Positions 22,342 to 29,101 of a stretch of 30,030 nt of DNA are shown here, in pieces. The stretch is from the NCBI GenBank assembly GCA_964410915.1, contig CAYPIU010000019.1, forward strand, positions 1 to 30,030, read 5' to 3'. Under the pieces are notes generated by a model, which did not search any database, was not told where the DNA came from, and saw nothing but the letters and a program-made list of their open reading frames with translations. Source of the DNA: CAZFJG01 sp964410915 (GTDB lineage: Bacteria; Synergistota; Synergistia; Synergistales; JAFGMB01). Both the position numbers and the translations under genes were made by a program. Each line of letters starts with the position of its first letter. Position 1 is the first letter of the stretch.

Positions 22342-23836
22342 AGACCTGATGACTATACAGGAAGTTAGAAACCTGGTCAGAAAGGCCGCGGAAGCCCAGG
22401 AGTTGCTGGCAGTAATGTCTCAGGAACAGATCGACAGAATCGTTAAAGCTATGGCAGATGCCGGGGCAGAGGCCGCTGAAGAAGTTGCGAAAATGGCGGT
22501 GGAAGAAACAGAGATAGGGCGTTATGAAGACAAGATAATTAAAAATCTCCTGGCTACAAAAGTTCTTTACGATGAGATCAAGGATATGAAAACAGTTGGT
22601 CTGATATCTGAAGACCAGGAAAAGAAAGTCTATGAGATCGCAGAGCCGGTGGGAGTGGTAGCAGCAGTTACCCCTACGACAAATCCTACATCGACAGCCA
22701 TGAACAATGCGATTATATCCATAAAAGCGAGGAATGCAATAGTTTTCAGTCCTCATCCAAGAGCCAGGAAATGTACTGTCAAGTGCCTTGAAATACTCCG
22801 TAAAGCAGCTGTTAATGCCGGTGCCCCCGATGATTGTATAGGGTGTATCGCTGAACCCAGCATCCCTGCTACAAATGAACTGATGAAAAATGACGGAGTA
22901 AGCATGATACTTGCCACAGGTGGGCCAGGAATAGTCAAGGCGGCTTACAGTTCCGGGAAACCTGCTTTGGGTGTCGGGGCAGGAAATGCTCCATCGTTTA
23001 TAGAAAGAACAGCAGATATTGAAAAAGCGGTCAGGAATATAGTTACAGGCAAAACGTTCGACAATGGTACGATCTGTGCTTCGGAACAGTCAGTTATTTG
23101 TGAAAGATTTAAAGAAAAAGAGGTTCGGGAGCATTTTAAAGCAAATGGTGCCTATTTTCTTTCCGATGATGAACGTACAAAGGTAGAGAAGATCCTTCTT
23201 AGCCCCAAAAATACAATGCTTGCTTCTTCCGTAGGCAGGAGTGCCCTGCAGCTTGCAAAAATGGCAGGTATTTCAGTTCCTGAAGGAACGAAGCTTCTTA
23301 TAGGGGATGTCGAAGGAGTCGGGGAAGGGTATCCCCTCTCTCACGAGAAACTGAGTACAGTCCTGGCATTTTACGTTGTTGATAACTGGGAAGAGGGATG
23401 TAAGCTTGCAAGGAAACTTCTCGTCCTTGGTGGGCTTGGCCATACAATGTCTATGCATACCGAGGATAAGGATGTAGCTCTGAAATTCGCACTCGAAAAA
23501 CCGGCAATGAGAATTCTGGTAAATACTCCTTCTTCCTTTGGAGGAGTAGGTGCTACTACGGGACTTTTCCCGGCTCTTTCTCTTGGGTGTGGAACTGATG
23601 GGGGCAATATTGTTTCGGACAACCTCGGACCTCAAAATCTGCTTAATATAAAGAGAATGGCCTACGGGATAAAAGAAGCCGATAGTGTTTGTGAAGATCT
23701 TCTTAAGAACCGCGAAGCTCCTGTTAAAGAAGGCGGCAAGAAGAAAGAGCCTTCCAGGGAAGAAGGTTACGTCCAGAATGATAACGAACTTGTTGATCGT
23801 ATAGTGATGGAAGTAGTGAAAAAACTGCAAAGTTAG
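22328..23836 (+). CDS. eutE: Acetaldehyde dehydrogenase (CoA-acylating), EutE/PduP-like
   Basis: The 502-residue enzyme oxidises acetaldehyde with NAD+ and CoA to acetyl-CoA. Conserved stretches: PVGVVAAVTPTTNPTSTAMN, FSPHPRARKCTVKCLEILRK, ILATGGPGIVKAAYSSGKPA, GVGAGNAPSFIE and FDNGTICASEQSVI with catalytic Cys250. It differs from enteric EutE in having no N-terminal extension; instead, after about residue 465 there is a charged linker (KEGGKKKEPSREEG) and a C-terminal amphipathic helix NDNELVDRIVMEVVKKLQS that looks like an encapsulation peptide. The TTG at 22328 (GGCGGTGAAAG upstream) was taken; ATG at 22349 is an alternative. Confidence 0.94.
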   Translation: MILDKDLMTIQEVRNLVRKAAEAQELLAVMSQEQIDRIVKAMADAGAEAAEEVAKMAVEETEIGRYEDKIIKNLLATKVLYDEIKDMKTVGLISEDQEKKVYEIAEPVGVVAAVTPTTNPTSTAMNNAIISIKARNAIVFSPHPRARKCTVKCLEILRKAAVNAGAPDDCIGCIAEPSIPATNELMKNDGVSMILATGGPGIVKAAYSSGKPALGVGAGNAPSFIERTADIEKAVRNIVTGKTFDNGTICASEQSVICERFKEKEVREHFKANGAYFLSDDERTKVEKILLSPKNTMLASSVGRSALQLAKMAGISVPEGTKLLIGDVEGVGEGYPLSHEKLSTVLAFYVVDNWEEGCKLARKLLVLGGLGHTMSMHTEDKDVALKFALEKPAMRILVNTPSSFGGVGATTGLFPALSLGCGTDGGNIVSDNLGPQNLLNIKRMAYGIKEADSVCEDLLKNREAPVKEGGKKKEPSREEGYVQNDNELVDRIVMEVVKKLQS

Positions 23837-23884
23837 TTACATCTTAATAAATTAATAACATTATCCGTATGGAGGGTTTAAAAA

Positions 23885-24175
23885 ATGGTTAGTGAACAGA
23901 AAGCACTCGGAATGGTTGAAACAAAGGGGCTCGTGGGATCTATTGAAGCTGCAGACGCTATGGTAAAGGCAGCAAATGTTACCCTTATCGGTAAAGTACA
24001 GATAGGTGGAGGTCTCGTAACTGTAATGGTTAAGGGTGATGTAGGAGCTGTAAAGGCGGCGACAGACGCTGGAGGAGCGGCGGCAGACAGGGTTGGCGAA
24101 CTTTTGTCGGTGCACGTAATACCCAGACCTCACGCCGAGGTAGAATATATTCTCCCACAGCCTGGAGTTGAATAG
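23885..24175 (+). CDS. eutM: EutM/PduA-type BMC-H shell protein, copy 2
   Basis: This is a 96-residue BMC-H protein nearly identical through the core to the copy at 20215: LGMVETKGLVGSIEAADAMV, KAANVTLIGKVQIGGGLVTV (pore loop IGGG) and KGDVGAVKAATDAGGAAADR. Differences are concentrated at the two ends, and at the pore (QIGGG here, HVGGG in copy 1). The ATG at 23885 follows GGAGGG. It is the first of a second block of shell genes behind eutE. Confidence 0.96.
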   Translation: MVSEQKALGMVETKGLVGSIEAADAMVKAANVTLIGKVQIGGGLVTVMVKGDVGAVKAATDAGGAAADRVGELLSVHVIPRPHAEVEYILPQPGVE

Positions 24176-24212
24176 GGATTGTCATTAAAAAGGCAAAAGG
24201 GGGACTGAGATT

Positions 24213-24515
24213 TTGGCTCTTGAATATGAACTGATCCTGTCCCCTTCGGCTGACTGTTGCAGGATACTTTGTAGAAGGATGGGGCTTGATGAGGGCTGTT
24301 TTCAGAATGAAAACTGGGCCGGAGCACTTCTTGTACAGGGGAAAGTTGCTCAGATAATTGCTGCTGCTGACGTATCCACTAAAAGTGCAAATGTGGCTGC
24401 CAGGGAAGTATGGGGGAATTGTCCCCAGCATATTACTACCATAGCTCTTGTCGGAGATATTGCTGAGGTCAAACAGGCTTTAAAGGCTCTCCAGGAGAAG
24501 GGAATGGTTGGATGA
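24213..24515 (+). CDS. Divergent cysteine-rich BMC-domain protein
   Basis: This 100-residue protein is only partly like a standard shell subunit. Residues about 37-97 follow the BMC fold (AGALLVQGKVAQIIAAADVS, KSANVAAREVWGNCPQHITT, IALVGDIAEVKQALKAL), but the first 36 (LILSPSADCCRILCRRMGLD) are unusual and hold Cys15, 16, 20 and 29. Cys70 sits in NCPQH, where EutM has its GGG pore loop and PduT its ICPGK. A hexamer would therefore place a ring of cysteines at the pore, suggesting a metal or Fe-S site. Start TTG 24213 with AAAAGGGGGA upstream. Its stop overlaps the eutN start. I cannot match it to a named subfamily; GrpU-like or EutS-like relatives are possible. Confidence 0.65.
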   Translation: MALEYELILSPSADCCRILCRRMGLDEGCFQNENWAGALLVQGKVAQIIAAADVSTKSANVAAREVWGNCPQHITTIALVGDIAEVKQALKALQEKGMVG

Positions 24516-24817
24516 AAATTGCAAGAGTGGTTGGAAATGTTGTAGCTACCCGCAAGGATGATCGTCTGGTGGGTAAAAAGATACTTGTTGTACAGATCCT
24601 GATCCCGGATCCAGAGGGTGAACTTGAACCTGTACGGTCCGTCGATGGTTTTGAAGTTTCCGTAGATCTTATTGGTTCAGGTGTTGGTGAATATGTTGTT
24701 ATATGTAATGGAAGTTCTGCAAGGGCAGCGGCAGGAGCAACAGATGCTCCGATAGATAGTGTAATAGTTGGACATATTGATACGGTAGATATTGATACTC
24801 GATATTCAAAAAGATAG
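24512..24817 (+). CDS. eutN: EutN/CcmL-type pentameric vertex protein (BMC-P)
   Basis: The 101-residue protein matches the EutN/CcmL family: MKIARVVGNVVATRKDDRLV at the start, KKILVVQILIPDPEGE, FEVSVDLIGSGVGEYVVICN and GSSARAAAGATDAPIDSVIV GHIDTVDI near the end. Pentamers cap the twelve vertices of the shell. The ATG at 24512 overlaps the preceding stop (ATGA). It is the only vertex protein in the window, as expected. Confidence 0.96.
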   Translation: MKIARVVGNVVATRKDDRLVGKKILVVQILIPDPEGELEPVRSVDGFEVSVDLIGSGVGEYVVICNGSSARAAAGATDAPIDSVIVGHIDTVDIDTRYSKR

Positions 24818-24907
24818 AGGCAATTTATTTCTTGATGTAACTTGTATAGGAGAAATCAGGGTCCTTTTTCCTATCTTGTGCTTTACTCAGGAGTGCAGGT
24901 GAGAGTA

Positions 24908-26230
24908 ATGGATATTAACGAACTGATCTATAAAGTATTTCAGGCAGGAGTAGTTGGCGCCGGTGGTGCTGGCTTTCCTACTCATGTGAAGCTTAAAGCC
25001 AGTGTGGATACATACCTGATCAACGGAGCTGAATGTGAACCGCTTCTCGATGGGGATAAGTTCCTGATGACCGAGAAGGCAGATAAATTAGTCTCCGCCG
25101 GCAATGAGATAGCTGAAGCTCTTGGAGGGGCCAGGCTTCTTTTTGGTCTTAAAGCTAAAAATCAAGAAGCAGGATCTGCTCTTGAGGAGGCAGGTGCCGA
25201 GACGGTAAAAATAAAAGACTACTATCCCGCGGGTGATGAAGTAATATTGATCCACGAAGCTCTGCAGAGGATAGTTCCGGAAGGGAAGCTTCCACTTTCT
25301 GTCGGAGTAGTTGTTAACAATGTGGAAAGTCTATATAACATATACAATGCAATACAGGATATTCCGGTTACACATACGTTTGTTTCTGTAGGGGGAGCAG
25401 TAAATGTTCCCGGTCTCTACAGGGTCCCTTTAGGCGCATCAGCAAGTGATCTGCTGAAAGCAGCTGGAGGGGTGTCGATCGAGGATCCTGTTTTCGTAGA
25501 CGGTGGTCCCATGATGGGTACATACAGGAAGACCCCCGATTTTCCCCTTACCAAGATCTCAAAGGCGGTTCTGGTACTGCCGGAAAAATCTGCTCTTGTC
25601 AAATATGAGACCATGCCTTTAAGCAATATGTTGAAACAGGCCAGGGTCGCCTGTTGCCAGTGTAACCAATGTACTCTTGCCTGTTCACGTAATCTTGTGG
25701 GTTATGATCTTGAACCCCATAAAATAATGAGGGCCATGGCATATGGTAACCAGCAGAATATGGAAGTTCTGAAGACGGCGATGCTATGCTCGGAATGTAA
25801 TCTTTGCAGCGGCCTTCACGCATGTCCTATGCAGTTGAGTCCAAGAAGAGTGAATCAGGAGATCAAGAGGTCTCTCAGAGAACAGGGAGTAAAAATTGAT
25901 TTTCCTGAAAGGACAATGGAAGCTCATCCTCTAAGAGATTACAGACTTCTTCCAGGCAGCAGGCTCAAAAAAAGGCTTCAACTGGATTCCTATGATATTC
26001 ATTCTCCGTTCAGGGGAGATCTGGATGTCCACCAGGTAAAAATACCCATGAAGCAGCATATTGGTACTCCGTGTGTGCCAGTTGTAGAAAAAGGAGAAAA
26101 AATAAGGTCGGGCCAGATTATCGGGATGATCCCCGAGGATGCCCTGGGATCTCGAATACATGCATCGATCAAAGGGGTCGTTTCAAGTGTAGACCCTGAA
26201 AATGTAGTGATAATAAAGGATGAGGAGTGA
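24908..26230 (+). CDS. pduS: PduS-type RnfC-like electron-transfer flavoprotein/Fe-S protein
   Basis: This 440-residue protein has the RnfC/Nqo1-like nucleotide and flavin segment near the N-terminus (AGVVGAGGAGFPTHVKL, INGAECEPLL, then VGVVVNNVESLYNI), an SLBB-like region (PGLYRVPLGASASDLLKAAG), and two [4Fe-4S] motifs: CCQCNQCTLAC and CSECNLCSGLHACP, with the CxxCxxC spacing conserved. PduS can bind cobalamin or flavin and is proposed to reduce cobalamin or pass electrons to PduT in the shell. The ATG at 24908 was chosen (GGAGTGCAGGTGAG upstream); an upstream TTG frame to 24842 adds a non-conserved tail. It is followed at once by pduT. Confidence 0.93.
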   Translation: MDINELIYKVFQAGVVGAGGAGFPTHVKLKASVDTYLINGAECEPLLDGDKFLMTEKADKLVSAGNEIAEALGGARLLFGLKAKNQEAGSALEEAGAETVKIKDYYPAGDEVILIHEALQRIVPEGKLPLSVGVVVNNVESLYNIYNAIQDIPVTHTFVSVGGAVNVPGLYRVPLGASASDLLKAAGGVSIEDPVFVDGGPMMGTYRKTPDFPLTKISKAVLVLPEKSALVKYETMPLSNMLKQARVACCQCNQCTLACSRNLVGYDLEPHKIMRAMAYGNQQNMEVLKTAMLCSECNLCSGLHACPMQLSPRRVNQEIKRSLREQGVKIDFPERTMEAHPLRDYRLLPGSRLKKRLQLDSYDIHSPFRGDLDVHQVKIPMKQHIGTPCVPVVEKGEKIRSGQIIGMIPEDALGSRIHASIKGVVSSVDPENVVIIKDEE

Positions 26231-26235
26231 TCACC

Positions 26236-26784
26236 ATGTTTATGGCTATTGCCGCCATCGAACTTATAAGTGTGGCACGCGGGGTTCTTGCCGTCGATGC
26301 CATGCTGAAAGCAGGAGAGGTAACTCTTTTTCAGTCAGCGCCTATTTGTCCGGGCAAGTATTTCATTGTCGTAGGAGGAGATGTTGCTGCTGTTAATGAG
26401 TCCCTGAAAGCTGGCCTTTCTACAGGATTAGAGGCGGTAACGAGCAGCATGGTCCTTCCCAATTGTCACCCCGATGTCTTTTCTGCTCTTGCCAGTGCCA
26501 CCGAGGTTGATACGGTTAGAGCTATAGGAGTGGTTGAAACAATGAGTGCTCCCTCAGCTCTGGAAGCCGCTGACGCCGCAGCAAAAGCTGCTAATGTACA
26601 GCTTGTCCAGATAAGGCTGGGTCAGGGAATGGGTGCGAAAGCCTTTTTCAGTTTTGCGGGAGAAGTTGCGGATGTAAAATCTTCGGCAAAGGCTGCTGAA
26701 GAGGTTGTTTCTTCACAGGGGCTACTTGTAGATATTTCAGTTATTTCAGGTCCTCATCCTGACTTGCCTGCTGTAGTTATATAA
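26236..26784 (+). CDS. pduT: PduT-type tandem BMC-T shell protein with Fe-S pore motif
   Basis: The 182-residue protein has two tandem BMC domains (about 1-85: AIAAIELISVARGVLAVDAM, GKYFIVVGGDVAAVNESLKA; about 90-178: RAIGVVETMSAPSALEAADA, AKAFFSFAGEVADVKSSAKA). The first-domain pore loop is ICPGK with Cys38, the position at which PduT trimers are known to hold a [4Fe-4S] cluster on the threefold axis. The ATG at 26236, with GAGGAG 9 nt upstream, restores the usual numbering; GTG 26227 overlaps the pduS stop. It should accept electrons from PduS and pass them across the shell. Last gene of the operon. Confidence 0.93.
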   Translation: MFMAIAAIELISVARGVLAVDAMLKAGEVTLFQSAPICPGKYFIVVGGDVAAVNESLKAGLSTGLEAVTSSMVLPNCHPDVFSALASATEVDTVRAIGVVETMSAPSALEAADAAAKAANVQLVQIRLGQGMGAKAFFSFAGEVADVKSSAKAAEEVVSSQGLLVDISVISGPHPDLPAVVI

Positions 26785-26933
26785 AGATCAAAATAATATT
26801 TAAGCAGGAACAGGCATAATTGTTTGATTTTAAACTTCAGTATTTTAAGAATATATATTTTTAGCAAGTTTCTTTCTGTTGCATTTCCCTCACTTTTTAA
26901 TAATACTAATTATTGCAATATTTCTTTTTTGTC

Positions 26934-26975
26934 TGTCACTGGGGAACGTTGCGAAGTTTCCCAGTGACAATTTTT
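26934..26975 (+). terminator. Rho-independent terminator of the eut operon
   Basis: TGTCACTGGGGAAC (26934-26947) and GTTTCCCAGTGACA (26956-26969) form a 14-bp stem with one G-U and an 8-nt loop, followed by ATTTTTA. The rest of the 26785-27108 gap is AT-rich, and I see no further gene; a promoter for the envelope genes is expected there but not clear. Confidence 0.88.
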
Positions 26976-27108
26976 ATGGCTCCCCATCCTGGATACATTT
27001 CATAACTTAAATGAAGCCAGCAAAACATTATCTGTATGCCTCTTTACTAAGTTGATGAGAAGTTCTAAAATATTGATTAATTGCTCATTTTCCTAAGGAG
27101 AGATCAGG

Positions 27109-27873
27109 ATGTTCAGACGTTTTCTCGGGGTCATTTTTTTAGTTATTTCCCTCATGGCTGGTGCATCATTTTCACAGGATCTTACGGGTGAAGATATTAT
27201 CAGGGAAGTCAATGACCTTCTTAACCAGGAAACAGCGTTATCCAGAACCCGAATGATCCTACAGACTTCTTCGGGAGGTATCAGGACCTTTGAATTCAAA
27301 AGCTGGGCTAAAGACAGGGGAGAGAAGACCCTGATCCGATATACTGAACCCTCTCGAGCGAGAGGGCAGGCCATTCTCATGCTTAATAATGCTAATGATA
27401 TCTGGATGTATTTTCCGAGGACAAGAAGGGTCAGAAAGCTTGCTACTCACGCGAAAAGACAGAAAATGCAGGGAAGTGATTTTTCCTACGAGGACATGGG
27501 AAGTGGTGAATTGTTTTTAACCGACTACGATGCCATCAGGCTGGATGATTCAGAGGAGAGGGGAGAGGACTGTTACATCCTGAGAATGGAAAGAAAACTA
27601 TCGAGTGATTCTTCTTATGAAAAACTGATCATCAAGGTAAGAAAGCGCGATTATTCACCGCTTGTTATCGAATATTACGAAGACGGAATAAGCGAAGTTT
27701 CCAAGGTACTTTATCTTGAAGATATATTATTGATCCAGGATATTCCGACTGCCATGAGATTGACTATGAAAAACGAGCGAGACCTTACTGCTACAAGAAT
27801 GGAGCTTTTAAATATTGAGTATGGTGCTGAACTGCCGGATGAGATGTTCACTGAACGCTCATTAAGACAATGA
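27109..27873 (+). CDS. Outer-membrane lipoprotein-sorting (LolA-like) periplasmic protein
   Basis: The 254-residue protein has a signal peptide (RRFLGVIFLVISLMAGASFS, cut near residue 22) and a LolA/LolB-like fold: LTGEDIIREVNDLLNQ, IRTFEFKSWAKDRGEKTLIR, GQAILMLNNANDIWMYFPRT, and SDFSYEDMGSGELFLTDYDA. This is the branch annotated as outer membrane lipoprotein-sorting protein that accompanies RND/MMPL exporters, where it probably chaperones a lipid or lipoprotein across the periplasm. The ATG at 27109 follows AAGGAGAG. Its stop overlaps the next start, tying it to the barrel protein. Confidence 0.82.
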   Translation: MFRRFLGVIFLVISLMAGASFSQDLTGEDIIREVNDLLNQETALSRTRMILQTSSGGIRTFEFKSWAKDRGEKTLIRYTEPSRARGQAILMLNNANDIWMYFPRTRRVRKLATHAKRQKMQGSDFSYEDMGSGELFLTDYDAIRLDDSEERGEDCYILRMERKLSSDSSYEKLIIKVRKRDYSPLVIEYYEDGISEVSKVLYLEDILLIQDIPTAMRLTMKNERDLTATRMELLNIEYGAELPDEMFTERSLRQ

Positions 27874-29087
27874 GCATCTTAAAATTCCCTTATGGAACAG
27901 GAAGAATATTTTCATCTACGATCTATTTAATTATTTTTATCCTTTCATTTTTATTCTCCTTCGGTTCAAGTATCTCTAATGCGGAACCAGTTCAATTCTT
28001 TGGTTATTTTCGCAGTGAGCTGACTGCGAGTGATTCAGAGAGTACCGGGTTTATGATACTCAACAGGCTCAGGCTGGATTTTGAGACGTCCCTCAGCAGG
28101 AAGTTATATCTTGCAGGTAACTTTAACCTTATCTTCTATGGCGGTGATGATGAAGGTAACTTCCTCAACAATATCCCTGATTCGATCTCGGGTTCAGTAC
28201 CTTCCGGGTTAAGAAACAGTTTCAGATATTCTTTCGATGATGACATGGAATGGGATAATATTTTCTTTCAGTACAGGTTTGAAAGATTTGATCTTACGGT
28301 GGGCAAACAGCAGATCAACTTTGGAAGCGGCTATGCCTGGAACCCCACTGATGTTTTTAATGTAAAGAGTCTCATTGATCCTGGGGAAGAAAAAAGTGGT
28401 CATAAGGCTTTGAGAATTGATTATCCTCTGTCCCTGTCAAGCAGATTCCTTTTCTTATATGACCTCGAAGATAAATACGATGATCCCGGGGTCCTTCTCC
28501 AGTACAAGACCAATCTGGGCCATTTTGATTACTCAATTACCTTTGCAGACAGGTATTTGTACCGGGTTGATCACAATTCTTTTTCCACATTGAGGTATAG
28601 ACGAAAAATGGCAGGTCTCAGTGTTGTTGGGGAGGCATTTGGGTTAGGTGTCTGGTTCGAGGGAGCTTACAACTGGATAGACGGGAATGATAATTTCTAT
28701 GAATTTGTGGTTGGATGGAACTATACCTGGCAAAACAGTTTTTATCTTCTTGTTGAGTATTTTCACTCAACGCAGGGTTATTCAGACAGCGGGAATTATG
28801 ATCTGAACGGCTGGATGAGGTTCATCAGTGGAGAGATCAGTTCTCTGTCAAGAGATAATCTGTATCTGTATTGTTCCTATCCCTGGAATGACCTCACAAC
28901 TGTAGGTCTGGCAGTGGCCTCCAGCATTTCGGATGGTAGCATGGTCTTAATTCCCACAGTTGAATACAGTCTTTTCAATGATATCTATCTGGAGTTCTTC
29001 GGGGCTGTAAATACGGGAGATGAAGGTACTCTTTTTTCCAGGGAACTGGGTAATGGGGTTTTGGCCAAATTAACCTGGTATTTCTGA
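27870..29087 (+). CDS. Outer-membrane beta-barrel protein, unknown substrate
   Basis: This is a 405-residue protein with a long signal peptide (hydrophobic STIYLIIFILSFLFSFG, cleavage near NAEP at residue 39). The mature chain is rich in alternating aromatic and polar residues (VQFFGYFRSELTA, YLAGNFNLIFYGG, NIFFQYRFERFDLTVGKQQI, AYNWIDGNDNFYEFVVGWNY) and ends in Phe (LAKLTWYF), the C-terminal signature of barrel proteins. I do not recognise a specific porin family; it resembles DUF1302-like barrels found with RND exporters. The ATG overlaps the previous stop (ATGA). It likely works with the LolA-like and RND proteins. Confidence 0.75.
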   Translation: MSILKFPYGTGRIFSSTIYLIIFILSFLFSFGSSISNAEPVQFFGYFRSELTASDSESTGFMILNRLRLDFETSLSRKLYLAGNFNLIFYGGDDEGNFLNNIPDSISGSVPSGLRNSFRYSFDDDMEWDNIFFQYRFERFDLTVGKQQINFGSGYAWNPTDVFNVKSLIDPGEEKSGHKALRIDYPLSLSSRFLFLYDLEDKYDDPGVLLQYKTNLGHFDYSITFADRYLYRVDHNSFSTLRYRRKMAGLSVVGEAFGLGVWFEGAYNWIDGNDNFYEFVVGWNYTWQNSFYLLVEYFHSTQGYSDSGNYDLNGWMRFISGEISSLSRDNLYLYCSYPWNDLTTVGLAVASSISDGSMVLIPTVEYSLFNDIYLEFFGAVNTGDEGTLFSRELGNGVLAKLTWYF

Positions 29088-29101
29088 AAGGGGGCTGAAT
29101 T

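Noticed and set aside
24842..24907. 22-residue N-terminal extension of PduS from a TTG
   Set aside because: The ATG at 24908 has a better ribosome site and begins the conserved sequence.
26236..26784. Loss of the PduT Fe-S ligand, because other cysteines seen in some PduT proteins are replaced by Ala here
   Set aside because: The pore-loop ICPGK cysteine (Cys38 with the chosen start) is kept, and this is the expected cluster ligand as far as I recall.
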